Shown: piece after piece, positions 17,003-24,701 of the stretch | Numbering within the stretch: the stretch's first letter is position 1 | Layout: the number at the start of each line of letters is the position of its first letter | DNA from: CADEED01 sp036274075 | GTDB lineage: Bacteria > Pseudomonadota > Gammaproteobacteria > Steroidobacterales > Steroidobacteraceae | Reading direction: 5' to 3' | Length of the DNA stretch: 55,108 nt | Assembly (NCBI GenBank): GCA_036274075.1 | Contig: DASUGK010000139.1 | Span: 1 to 55,108 of the forward strand | Program-made: the position numbers and the translations under genes | The notes under the pieces: generated by a model | Databases searched by the model: none | Seen by the model: the letters and a program-made list of their open reading frames with translations, nothing else | What the model was told of the DNA's origin: nothing

Positions 17003-17824
17003 GTGTCGCGGAACGAAGCGCCCAGCGAATTGCCGGTGGGTGTTTTCGATTCCGGGGTCGGTGGCCTCACGGTCCTGCGCGCCCTGGTGGCGCAGCTGCC
17101 GCATGAAGATTTTCTCTATCTCGGCGATACCGCGCGCCTGCCATACGGCACCAAGAGTCCCGGCACCGTGGCGCGGTACTCGGTGCGCGCGGCCGAAAGC
17201 CTGGCAGCCCGCGGCATCAAGGCGCTGGTGGTGGCCTGCAACACGGCTTCGTCCACCGCGCTGCCGGCGCTGCGCGAGCGCTTTCCGGGGTTGCCGGTCA
17301 TCGGCGTGATCGAGCCGGGTGCGCGCGCGGCCTGCGAAGCCAGCGCCAGTGGGCGCATCGCGGTGCTGGCGACCGAGGGCACGGTGGCGGGTGGCGCTTA
17401 TCCATTGGCGATCCACGAGTTGCGCCCGGATGCCCATGTCACCCAGGTCGCCTGCCAGATCTTCGTGGCGCTGGCGGAAGAGGGCTGGAGCGAGGGCGAG
17501 GCGGTGGACGCGGTCACCGAGCGTTACCTGGCGCATCTCGATGCGCGCGTGGACACGGTGGTGCTGGGTTGTACGCATTTCCCGCTGCTGAGCGGTGCCA
17601 TCGCCCGCCAGCTCGGGCCCGCGCGGCAGGTGGTCGACTCCGCGGCCACCACGGCGCGGGCCACGGCAATGATGCTGGCCGAGCGGAAATTGGCCACGGC
17701 CCGCACGGCGGCAGGCCGTCTGCATCTCATGGCCACCGACAGCCCCGAGCGCTTCGCCCGGGTGGGCGCGCGGTTCCTGGGGTCGTCGATCGCGGCCCGG
17801 TCGGTGGATGCAATCGACCTCTAG
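17003..17824 (+). CDS. murI: Glutamate racemase MurI
   Basis: A 273-residue enzyme making D-glutamate for peptidoglycan. The FDSGVGGLTVLR phosphate/substrate loop, the first catalytic cysteine in VVACNTASS and the second in VVLGCTHFPLL are all present. GTG 17003 follows the lysS TAA without a gap, so it is likely translated by reinitiation. In Xanthomonas the rpf quorum-sensing genes follow lysS at this point; here murI does. The next gene is separated by 62 bp with its own leader. Confidence 0.94.
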   Translation: MSRNEAPSELPVGVFDSGVGGLTVLRALVAQLPHEDFLYLGDTARLPYGTKSPGTVARYSVRAAESLAARGIKALVVACNTASSTALPALRERFPGLPVIGVIEPGARAACEASASGRIAVLATEGTVAGGAYPLAIHELRPDAHVTQVACQIFVALAEEGWSEGEAVDAVTERYLAHLDARVDTVVLGCTHFPLLSGAIARQLGPARQVVDSAATTARATAMMLAERKLATARTAAGRLHLMATDSPERFARVGARFLGSSIAARSVDAIDL

Positions 17825-17886
17825 ACAATTTTCATAAGCGGTTACACTTGGCGCCCGCTGGGCGGCGGGATCAGGAACAACAAGGA

Positions 17887-18765
17887 ATGGCGTTGATGAG
17901 AGAACGAAGTGGAGTGGCACATGACCGTGCGGTGATGCCGCTCCGCGTGGGATTTGCGGACACACTTTCAGGCCAGCTGCACTTCCGAGCCTGCGGCGCG
18001 GGACCCGACATCGTGCTGCTGCCCTGGTCGCCGGCCTCGGGCCGCATGTACGACGCGGTGTTGCCGCACCTGGCGCGCGCCGGCTTCCGCGCCATCGCCT
18101 TCGATCTGGCGGGCACCGGCCGCTCGCACAAGAAGTGCCGCAACTGGACGCCGCAGCAATACGCCACCGACGTGCTCGAGGCCTGCGGCTCGCTGCATAC
18201 CGTGCCCTACACCGTGATCGGCGGGCGCTTCGGCGCTTCGGTGGCGGTGGAAATGCTGCTGGCATCGCCGGCGCAGGTGACCGGCGCGGTGCTCGACGGC
18301 GTGCTGGGCCTCGCGCCCGAAGAGATTCGCAAGATGACGCTGCCGACCAGCGGACTGTCACCGAAGCTGGATGCCGAAGGACACCGCGCATTCGCCTTCG
18401 AGGTCACCGTGCGCATGCTCAAGGACTGGGACCCGAGCTTCCAGCTCACCCAGGACACGCTGCCGGTGGTCTACGAATACATGCGCGACTACCTGGAGCT
18501 CGGATACGAAGCCATCGCCGCTGGCGTCGAAGCGGATGCCCGCGGCGGCAAGAGTGCGCACGACGTGCTCGCGCGGCTCGGTGAAGTCTCGCAACGCGTG
18601 TTGATCATGACTTCGGATACCGACAGCCTGGCGCCGGCCTACAACCGCGCGCTGGAGCGTGCGCGCAATTCGCGCGGCCACAAGTTCGCCGGCAACCATC
18701 CCATCCTGACGCCGGCCCGCGCCGCCGAGTACGCGCAGGTAGTGGTGGGGTTCGCGCGCCGCTGA
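17887..18765 (+). CDS. Alpha/beta-hydrolase fold protein lacking the nucleophile
   Basis: A 292-residue alpha/beta-hydrolase. The N-terminal strand DIVLLPWSPASG and FDLAGTGRSH mark the fold. The nucleophile elbow reads GGRFGAS, so R114 stands where G-x-S-x-G has its serine. The acid (TSDTDSLAP) and histidine (AGNHPILTP) regions are kept. It is probably a non-catalytic ligand-binding member or uses other chemistry. Start ATG 17887 or ATG 17896 are both possible; AAGGA (17882-17886) is better spaced for 17896. A TACACT hexamer (17843-17848) could be its -10. It converges on ygfZ with 7 bp between stops. Confidence 0.75.
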   Translation: MALMRERSGVAHDRAVMPLRVGFADTLSGQLHFRACGAGPDIVLLPWSPASGRMYDAVLPHLARAGFRAIAFDLAGTGRSHKKCRNWTPQQYATDVLEACGSLHTVPYTVIGGRFGASVAVEMLLASPAQVTGAVLDGVLGLAPEEIRKMTLPTSGLSPKLDAEGHRAFAFEVTVRMLKDWDPSFQLTQDTLPVVYEYMRDYLELGYEAIAAGVEADARGGKSAHDVLARLGEVSQRVLIMTSDTDSLAPAYNRALERARNSRGHKFAGNHPILTPARAAEYAQVVVGFARR

Positions 18766-18772
18766 GCGCGCC

Positions 18773-19642
18773 TCAGGCGGGCAGCGTGTACGGAAGCGTG
18801 AGCGGGCCGCTCACGCGCGCCATCGCTGCGCCGTCCGCCGCGGGTTTCTCCGCGCCCGCATCGTCGCTCCCGGCTGCCGCGTAGTTCCCGACCGCCAGCA
18901 GTTCCTGCGCGCCGGGCCCGTCGTCGACGGTGCGCACCACGATGAGTGCGCGCCCGTCGCCGGCCTGGGCCGTCTGCCCCGGCTCGAGCCGCACGCCGGA
19001 CAGGTTGTGCCAGCGTTGCATGCGCCGTTTCACGCGGCCGCGATAGTGCGCGCGCGCGATGACTTCCTGCCCCGTGTAACAGCCCTTGTCGAAGGCGATG
19101 GCGCCTAACAAGTCGAGATTGAGCATCTGCGCCACGAAGTTTTCGCTGGTGGCCGCATAGACCTGCGGCAATCCCGCGGAGATGTCGGCGCGCTCCCAGG
19201 ACTCGCGCGTGCCTTCACCGGCGGTGAAGGGCGTATCCGCCGGCAGGATCAGCACCCGGCGGCTGCCCCAGGGCAGCGCGGCGCCCTCGGCGGAGGTCTC
19301 GATCGGCGCGCAGCCCAGGACGCGATACGCGCCGGATTCGTCCGTGATGCGCACCTTGGCGCGCAACACGAACTTCGACAGGCGCTGCACGACGGCTGCG
19401 GCAAGTTCGCGCGGCAGCACCGCGAAGAATTCCTCCGGCGAGGTGCGTACCACCGCGAGCAGCGCGATGACGCGGCCCTGCGGGTTGTGGAATCCCGCGA
19501 AGCTGCTGGCGCCGACATCGAGCTTCTCGATGTCGGCGGACAATTGTCCCTGCAGGAATCGCGCGGCATCGGCTCCACGAATCGCCAGCACGCCGAGCGC
19601 GGCGGCACCTTGCGAAAGGTCGACGCCAACCGGCCCGCTCAT
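18773..19642 (-). CDS. ygfZ: tRNA-modifying/folate-binding protein YgfZ
   Basis: A 289-residue folate-dependent protein of the GcvT-like fold that assists Fe-S cluster enzymes. The signature KGCYTGQEVIARAHYRGR, with its conserved cysteine, is at about residues 200-220. The N-terminal LAIRGADAARFLQGQLSAD is also typical. It is transcribed away from the succinate dehydrogenase operon, whose SdhB needs Fe-S clusters; the neighbourhood is functionally sensible. Start ATG 19642; upstream codons belong to the divergent intergenic region. It contains one TTGTTAGGC 9-mer (19103-19111 on the complement). Confidence 0.92.
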   Translation of the reverse strand: MSGPVGVDLSQGAAALGVLAIRGADAARFLQGQLSADIEKLDVGASSFAGFHNPQGRVIALLAVVRTSPEEFFAVLPRELAAAVVQRLSKFVLRAKVRITDESGAYRVLGCAPIETSAEGAALPWGSRRVLILPADTPFTAGEGTRESWERADISAGLPQVYAATSENFVAQMLNLDLLGAIAFDKGCYTGQEVIARAHYRGRVKRRMQRWHNLSGVRLEPGQTAQAGDGRALIVVRTVDDGPGAQELLAVGNYAAAGSDDAGAEKPAADGAAMARVSGPLTLPYTLPA

Positions 19643-19689
19643 CTTTGTTTTTGCTCGTGTTTCATGTGGTCTAAGCGAGGCGATTCTGG

Positions 19690-19695
19690 CAGAAT
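19690..19695 (+). promoter_or_regulatory. -10-like hexamer of the sdh operon
   Basis: CAGAAT ends 8 nt before GTG 19704, with no Shine-Dalgarno between, so the first sdh mRNA may be leaderless. It lies in the 61-bp gap shared with divergent ygfZ. I see no strong -35. The position fits the general pattern of operon heads in this window. Confidence 0.35.
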
Positions 19696-19703
19696 TTGCG
19701 CCC

Positions 19704-19886
19704 GTGCCGCATGCCCCATCCGACGTAGTTCCCGCGCCCGAAAGCGCTGCTGTTCGCGCGCCAGAATCGCCGCCGCCGCCCCGGGCCGCAGCGGCGCAGG
19801 AGCGCGTGGAACGTGGCGGTCCCGCAGGCCCCGAGCCCACGCGCTTCGGTGACTGGGAACGCAACGGCCGTTGTATCGACTTCTGA
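19704..19886 (+). CDS. Succinate dehydrogenase assembly factor 4 family protein (DUF1674)
   Basis: A 60-residue protein whose C-terminus RGGPAGPEPTRFGDWERNG plus RCIDF is the DUF1674/SDHAF4 signature (GG-PxGPEPTRYGDWExxGxxxDF). In mitochondria SDHAF4 binds flavinylated SdhA and promotes its union with SdhB. The first 35 residues are Ala/Pro-rich and variable. GTG 19704 is the only reasonable start after the promoter-like CAGAAT. It is the first gene of the sdh operon, 5 bp before sdhC, which supports the role. Confidence 0.82.
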   Translation: MPHAPSDVVPAPESAAVRAPESPPPPRAAAAQERVERGGPAGPEPTRFGDWERNGRCIDF

Positions 19887-19891
19887 GCGCC

Positions 19892-20266
19892 ATGAACCAA
19901 CGTCCGCTATCTCCGCATCTCGGCGTGTACAAGTTCATGTACACGATGACGCTGTCCATCCTCCACCGGATCACCGGCGTCGCGGTGTCGGTGGGATTCC
20001 TGGTGATGGCCTGGTGGCTGATGGCGCTGGCCTCGGGACCCCATGCGTACGCGCGGGCGGTCGAGTGCCTGCGGACGCCCGTCGCGCGACTGGTCCTGGC
20101 CGTCTTCGCGTTGAGCTTCATCTACCACTTCTGCAATGGCATCCGGCACCTGGTGTGGGATACCGGCCGCGGGCTCGAACGGGCACAGGCGCGCAACAGC
20201 GGCCGCGTGGTCATCGTGGCCACCCTGGTGTTGTTTGCGCTGCTGGTGTGGAGCGTGCGGACATGA
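19892..20266 (+). CDS. sdhC: Succinate dehydrogenase cytochrome b556 subunit SdhC
   Basis: A 124-residue membrane anchor with three helices (about 25-50, 62-85 and 102-122). The quinone-site motif is in LSILHRITG, and the heme-ligand histidine is in HFCNGIRHLVWD. It anchors SdhAB to the inner membrane and passes electrons to ubiquinone. ATG 19892 gives the standard start NQRPLSPHLGVYK. It overlaps sdhD by 4 bp (ATGA). Confidence 0.95.
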   Translation: MNQRPLSPHLGVYKFMYTMTLSILHRITGVAVSVGFLVMAWWLMALASGPHAYARAVECLRTPVARLVLAVFALSFIYHFCNGIRHLVWDTGRGLERAQARNSGRVVIVATLVLFALLVWSVRT

Positions 20267-20643
20267 GCCTGCGCACCCCACTGGGCCGCGTGCTCGGCAA
20301 GGGATCCGCCGGCGAAGGCACCGGCCACTGGTGGCAGCAGCGCGTCACGGCCATCGCGCTCATCCCTCTGTCGCTGTGGTTCCTCGCCGGGCTGCTGCAA
20401 CGACATGCGGGCATGTACGTCGAGATGCAGGAGTGGTTGTCGCGGCCCTGGCCAGCCGTGCTCGGCGTGCTGCTGGTCGTGACGCTGGCCTGGCACTCGA
20501 AACTCGGCGTGCAGGTGGTGATCGAAGATTACGTCCACGGCAAGGGCACCAAGACGTTCCTGCTGTTGCTCTCGACTTTCCTGCATGCCCTCGCCGCCTT
20601 CGCTGGGGTGTTCGCGCTGCTGAAACTCGCGCTGTCCGCATGA
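20263..20643 (+). CDS. sdhD: Succinate dehydrogenase membrane anchor subunit SdhD
   Basis: A 126-residue subunit with three membrane helices. The segment AWHSKLGVQVVIEDYVHG carries the heme-ligand histidine and the Asp-Tyr pair that lines the ubiquinone site. The N-terminus (LRTPLGRVLGKGSAGEGTGHWW) is typical of proteobacterial SdhD. The gene overlaps both sdhC and sdhA by 4 bp, enforcing equal synthesis of the anchors. Confidence 0.95.
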   Translation: MSLRTPLGRVLGKGSAGEGTGHWWQQRVTAIALIPLSLWFLAGLLQRHAGMYVEMQEWLSRPWPAVLGVLLVVTLAWHSKLGVQVVIEDYVHGKGTKTFLLLLSTFLHALAAFAGVFALLKLALSA

Positions 20644-22430
20644 CCACCAAAGAATACGAATTCATCGATCACACCTACGACGTCGTGGTCGTGGGTGCCG
20701 GCGGCGCGGGTTTGCGCGCCACGCTGGGACTCGCCGAGGCGGGACTGTCCACGGCCTGCCTGACCAAGGTGTTCCCGACCCGCAGCCACACGGTAGCTGC
20801 GCAGGGCGGCATCTCCGCCGCGCTCGCCAACATGGGTGAAGACGACTGGCGCTTCCACTTCTACGACACCATCAAGGGCTCGGACTGGCTCGGCGACCAG
20901 GACGCCATCGAGTTCATGTGCAAGGAGGCGCCGGCCGCGGTCATCGAACTCGAGCACTACGGCGTGCCGTTTTCGCGCACCAGCGACGGCCGCATCTACC
21001 AGCGCCCGTTCGGCGGCATGACCACGCATTACGGCAAGGGCACGGCGCATCGCACTTGCGCGGCAGCGGACCGCACCGGCCACGCCATGCTGCATACCCT
21101 GTACCAGCAGTCGATCAAGCATCACGCCGAGTTCTTCGTCGAATACTTCGCTCTCGACCTCATCATGCAGGACGGCGCGTGCCGCGGCGTGGTGGCGCTC
21201 GATCTGGCCACCGGGCGGCTGCATCGTTACCGCGCGCACACCGTGATCCTGGCGACCGGCGGCTATGGCCGCGCGTATTTCTCCTGCACCTCGGCGCACA
21301 CCTGCACGGGTGACGGCGGCGGCATGGTGCTGCGCGCCGGCCTGCCGCTGCAGGACATGGAATTCGTGCAGTTCCATCCCACGGGTATCTATGGCGCCGG
21401 CTGCCTGATCACCGAGGGCGTGCGCGGCGAGGGCGGCTATCTCACCAATTCAGAGGGCGAGCGCTTCATGGAGCGCTACGCGCCGAATGCCAAGGACCTC
21501 GCCTCGCGCGACGTCGTGTCGCGCTCCATGACCATCGAGATCCGCGAAGGGCGCGGCGTGGGCAAGCACAAGGACCACATCCACCTGCATCTCGAGCACC
21601 TGGGTCCCGAGGTGATCCAGGAGCGGCTGCCGGGCATCGCCGAGACTGCGCGCATCTTCTCCGGCGTCGACGTGAACAAGGATCCCATCCCGGTGTTGCC
21701 CACCGTGCACTACAACATGGGCGGCATCCCCTGCAACGTGCACGGCGAAGTCGTCACCATGAAGGATGGGAATCCCGACTCGGTGGTGCCGGGCCTCATG
21801 GCCGTCGGCGAAGCCGCGTGCGTCTCGGTGCACGGCGCGAATCGCCTCGGCAGCAATTCGCTGCTGGACCTCGTGGTGTTCGGACGCGAAGCCAGCCGCC
21901 ACGCCGCGACGATCGTGAAGCCCGGCCACAAGCACGCGCCGCTCGCGAAGGACGCCGGCGACTTCGCCGTCGCGCGCCTCGACCGGTTGCGTCACGCCGC
22001 GGGTCCGCGGCCGACCGCGGAGATCCGGCTCGAAATGCAGAAGACCATGCAACGCGACGCGGCGGTATTTCGCACCGGGCAGAGCCTGCAAGAGGGCGTC
22101 GAAGCGCTGTCGAAGACCTACGCGTCGTTTGCCGACGTGCGCGTCGCCGACCGCAGCCTGATCTGGAATACCGACCTGGTCGAGACCTTCGAACTCGAGA
22201 ACCTGCTCGGGCAGGCGATGGCGACCATCGTGTCGGCGGAGAACCGCAAGGAAAGCCGTGGCGCGCACGCGCGCGAGGACTTCAAGGACCGCGACGACCA
22301 GCAGTGGCACAAGCACACGCTGTGCTGGGTGGATGCCGGTGGCAGCACCCGCATCGACTACCGTCCCGTGCACATGAACACGCTCACGAAGGACGTCGAG
22401 CCGATTCCGCCGAAGGCGAGGACGTATTGA
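20640..22430 (+). CDS. sdhA: Succinate dehydrogenase flavoprotein subunit SdhA
   Basis: A 596-residue FAD subunit. The dinucleotide site VVVGAGGAGLRATLGLAEAG is near residue 18, and the covalent-FAD histidine is in RSHTVAAQGG. The catalytic region includes FVQFHPTGIYG and ITEGVRGEGGYLTN, and the RxxT-type active-site arginine region lies beyond. The C-terminal HTLCWVDAGG follows. It oxidises succinate in the TCA cycle. It starts inside the sdhD stop (ATGA) and precedes sdhB by one base. Confidence 0.97.
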   Translation: MTTKEYEFIDHTYDVVVVGAGGAGLRATLGLAEAGLSTACLTKVFPTRSHTVAAQGGISAALANMGEDDWRFHFYDTIKGSDWLGDQDAIEFMCKEAPAAVIELEHYGVPFSRTSDGRIYQRPFGGMTTHYGKGTAHRTCAAADRTGHAMLHTLYQQSIKHHAEFFVEYFALDLIMQDGACRGVVALDLATGRLHRYRAHTVILATGGYGRAYFSCTSAHTCTGDGGGMVLRAGLPLQDMEFVQFHPTGIYGAGCLITEGVRGEGGYLTNSEGERFMERYAPNAKDLASRDVVSRSMTIEIREGRGVGKHKDHIHLHLEHLGPEVIQERLPGIAETARIFSGVDVNKDPIPVLPTVHYNMGGIPCNVHGEVVTMKDGNPDSVVPGLMAVGEAACVSVHGANRLGSNSLLDLVVFGREASRHAATIVKPGHKHAPLAKDAGDFAVARLDRLRHAAGPRPTAEIRLEMQKTMQRDAAVFRTGQSLQEGVEALSKTYASFADVRVADRSLIWNTDLVETFELENLLGQAMATIVSAENRKESRGAHAREDFKDRDDQQWHKHTLCWVDAGGSTRIDYRPVHMNTLTKDVEPIPPKARTY

Positions 22431-22431
22431 G

Positions 22432-23220
22432 ATGGCCGAATTCACGCTTCCCGCCAACTCGAAGATCGACAAGTCCGCCGGCAAGCTGCACAAGGCGCCG
22501 GCAGGCGCGACGAAAGTCCGCAAGTTCGTCATCTACCGCTTCGATCCGGATTCCGGCGCCAACCCGCGCATGGACACCTATGAAGTGGACATGGACGCCT
22601 GCGGCCCGATGGTCCTGGACGCATTGATCAAGATCAAGAACGAGATTGATCCCACGCTCACGTTCCGCCGTTCCTGCCGCGAGGGAATCTGCGGCAGCTG
22701 CGCCATGAACATCGGCGGCATGAACACACTGGCCTGTACCCGCGCCTGCGACGATCTCAAGGGTGACGTGAAGATCTATCCGCTGCCGCACATGCCGGTG
22801 GTGAAGGATCTCGTCCCCGATCTCACCAATTTCTATGCCCAGTACGCGGCGGTGAAGCCCTGGCTGCAGGCGCGCACGCCGGCGCCGCCCGACCGTGAAC
22901 GGCCGCAGAGCAAGGAAGACCAGGAGAAGATCGACCGGCCCTCAGCCTGCATCCTCTGCGCCTGTTGTTCGACGTCCTGCCCGAGTTACTGGTGGAACAG
23001 CGACCGTTACCTGGGTCCCGCCGCCTTGCTTGCAGCGTACCGCTGGATCATCGACTCGCGCGATGAGGCCACGGGCGAAAGACTCGACGATCTCGAGGAT
23101 CCGTTCCGGCTGTACCGCTGCCACACGATCATGAATTGCACGGAAGCCTGTCCCAAGGACCTGAACCCGGCGAAGGCGATTGCCGAGATCAAGAAGATGA
23201 TGCTCGAGCGCCAGCACTAG
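22432..23220 (+). CDS. sdhB: Succinate dehydrogenase iron-sulfur subunit SdhB
   Basis: A 262-residue subunit with three clusters. The 2Fe-2S ligands are in SCREGICGSCAMN and the later C of LACTRA. The 4Fe-4S set is CILCACCSTSCP, and the 3Fe-4S set includes CHTIMNCTEACPKDLNP. The N-terminus is slightly longer than usual (about 25 extra residues, lysine-rich). It starts one base after the sdhA stop and is followed by a terminator-like hairpin. Confidence 0.97.
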   Translation: MAEFTLPANSKIDKSAGKLHKAPAGATKVRKFVIYRFDPDSGANPRMDTYEVDMDACGPMVLDALIKIKNEIDPTLTFRRSCREGICGSCAMNIGGMNTLACTRACDDLKGDVKIYPLPHMPVVKDLVPDLTNFYAQYAAVKPWLQARTPAPPDRERPQSKEDQEKIDRPSACILCACCSTSCPSYWWNSDRYLGPAALLAAYRWIIDSRDEATGERLDDLEDPFRLYRCHTIMNCTEACPKDLNPAKAIAEIKKMMLERQH

Positions 23221-23250
23221 CTGTGGGAAAACCCCCTTCAAGCTTCACGG

Positions 23251-23274
23251 ACGGCGCCGCTTCGGCGCCGTTTT
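23251..23274 (+). terminator. Terminator-like hairpin after sdhB
   Basis: ACGGCGCCG (23251-23259), loop CTT, CGGCGCCGT (23263-23271) form a perfect 9-bp stem followed by TTTT (23271-23274, first T in the stem). This has the form of an intrinsic terminator or attenuator 30 bp after sdhB. It lies between sdhB and the conserved part of SdhE, and so argues that most sdhCDAB transcripts stop here while some read through. Confidence 0.65.
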
Positions 23275-23279
23275 CCGAC

Positions 23280-23525
23280 GTGGCGCGTGAGCGCCTGACA
23301 AGGAAGCTCGAGTGGCGCTGCCGGCGGGGCATGAAGGAACTCGACCTGCTGCTGCTGCGCTACCTGCGGGAGCGTCACTCGCGCGCCTGCCACGATGAAC
23401 GCGCCGCATTCGAGGAATTTCTCGAATTGCCCGACCCCGAGATCGCGCGTTATCTCATCGCCGGAGATGTCCCGGACGATCCCCGCCAGGCGGCCCTGTG
23501 CCGCGCCCTGCTGCAGGCGAATTGA
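23280..23525 (+). CDS. sdhE: Succinate dehydrogenase assembly factor SdhE (YgfY/CptB)
   Basis: An 81-residue protein with the SdhE signature WRCRRGMKELDLLLLRY followed by LRERH, and the acidic EEFLELPDPEIARYLI. SdhE promotes covalent flavinylation of SdhA. I chose GTG 23280, which gives family length and lies after the hairpin. GTG 23223 would add 19 residues encoded by the terminator-like stem itself. Neither has a good ribosome-binding site. It is followed by cptA with overlapping ends. Confidence 0.88.
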   Translation: MARERLTRKLEWRCRRGMKELDLLLLRYLRERHSRACHDERAAFEEFLELPDPEIARYLIAGDVPDDPRQAALCRALLQAN

Positions 23526-23964
23526 TCTCAATCCCTCCTGGCGCGCCGTGACGCTGGTGGTGGCGTGGACATGCGTCCTGGTCTGCACGCTGCTGGTCGC
23601 CGTAGCGCTGCCCTTGCCGGTGCGAATTGCCATCTGTGTGTGTGCCGCCACGGGCGCGGGGTCAAGCCTCCAATCCGTGTTTCTGCACCGGGGGTCGAAT
23701 GCCATCCGGGCGCTGGTGTGGACTGACAAAGGTCAAATGACCGCGCTGCTGGAATCGGGCCAGACCGGGTATCCGGTCACGGTTCGGCCCGGATCGTTCC
23801 GCCTGGGGCGCCACGGCGTGCTGTTATGGCTGGACACCGGCGAACACCGCCGCGCGGTGTTTGTCGATGCCGGGAGCCACGAAGTCCGGGCATACCGCAG
23901 CCTCTGCCGGCGCCTGAACGGGGCTCCCGGGAGGTTCCCGGGCGAGCCTGAACAGGCAAGCTGA
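23521..23964 (+). CDS. YgfX/CptA-like membrane protein (start uncertain)
   Basis: About 138-147 residues with two adjacent membrane helices (TLVVAWTCVLVCTLLVAVAL and the next hydrophobic stretch), then a soluble part ending RSLCRRLN. Position after sdhE and the two-helix-plus-domain plan match YgfX/CptA, described as a toxin-like partner of SdhE. The family's conserved Pro-Ser before the first helix (LNPSWRA) lies upstream of the first in-frame GTG (23548). No ATG or GTG precedes it nearby except ATG 23466 inside sdhE. ATT 23521, overlapping the sdhE stop as ATTGA, is a possible rare start and is used here. Confidence 0.65.
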   Translation: MDLNPSWRAVTLVVAWTCVLVCTLLVAVALPLPVRIAICVCAATGAGSSLQSVFLHRGSNAIRALVWTDKGQMTALLESGQTGYPVTVRPGSFRLGRHGVLLWLDTGEHRRAVFVDAGSHEVRAYRSLCRRLNGAPGRFPGEPEQAS

Positions 23965-24036
23965 TACCATGCGTCCCCAAGGTTTGAAGTGCGTCACGTG
24001 CCATTGAAAATCATTCGATTAGACCCGTTCGCGGCT

Positions 24037-24066
24037 GAAACTTTCGCGGGCGTTCAGGGTCTATTC
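24037..24066 (+). promoter_or_regulatory. Sigma-E-type promoter upstream of rpoE
   Basis: GAAACTT (24037-24043), a 16-bp spacer and TCTAT (24060-24064) match the sigma-E/AlgU consensus GAACTT-N16-TCTRA closely. Transcription would start near 24071, about 22 nt before the rpoE GTG. This predicts autoregulation of the rpoE-rseA-rseB operon. The 128-bp gap after cptA otherwise holds no gene. Confidence 0.6.
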
Positions 24067-24092
24067 AGCCTGTCGAGAGCCGGGGTATTCCG

Positions 24093-24701
24093 GTGACGAC
24101 GGAAGAAAGTGACCTGGTGCTCGTCAAGCGCGTGCAACGCGGTGACAAGAGCGCGTTCGACCTGCTGGTTCGCAAGTACCAGCACAAGGTGGTGAAGCTG
24201 GTGTTGCGTTACGTGCGAAACCCGGCCGAAGCGGAAGACATTGCGCAGGAAGCGTTCATCAAGGCTTATCGGGCATTGCCACAGTTTCGCGGAGACAGCG
24301 CTTTTTATACGTGGATGTACCGCATTGCCATCAACACCGCCAAGAACAGTCTCGCCTCGCGAGATCGCAGCCCGATCGCCTACGACCTCGACCTGACCGA
24401 CCCTGAGGAATCGCACAGCGTGCAGACCAAGCTTCAGGACCCCGACACCCCCGAAGGCATGGCCCTCACGGAAGAAATTCGCGGAATCGTGAACTCTGCG
24501 ATCGAAGGATTGCCTGAGGAACTCAAGACAGCCATCGTGCTGCGCGAACTCGATGGACTGAGTTACGAAGAGATCGCCGCGGCGATGGAATGCCCCGTCG
24601 GAACGGTGCGATCGAGAATTTTTCGAGCGCGCGAGGCCATCGACAAGCGCCTGCGCGAAGTGTTTGAAGGCGGCCTGGGCCGCACCGAGGAAATGGTATG
24701 A
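24093..24701 (+). CDS. rpoE: Extracytoplasmic sigma factor RpoE (AlgU/sigma-E)
   Basis: A 202-residue sigma factor. Region 2 includes AEDIAQEAFIKAYRALPQFRGDSAFYTWMYRIAINTAKN, and region 4 has LPEELKTAIVLRELDGLSYEEIA and CPVGTVRSRIFRARE. It directs the envelope-stress response. GTG 24093 gives TTEESDLVLVKRVQRGD as in homologues. The stop overlaps the rseA start (ATGA). A sigma-E-like promoter precedes it. Confidence 0.96.
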   Translation: MTTEESDLVLVKRVQRGDKSAFDLLVRKYQHKVVKLVLRYVRNPAEAEDIAQEAFIKAYRALPQFRGDSAFYTWMYRIAINTAKNSLASRDRSPIAYDLDLTDPEESHSVQTKLQDPDTPEGMALTEEIRGIVNSAIEGLPEELKTAIVLRELDGLSYEEIAAAMECPVGTVRSRIFRAREAIDKRLREVFEGGLGRTEEMV

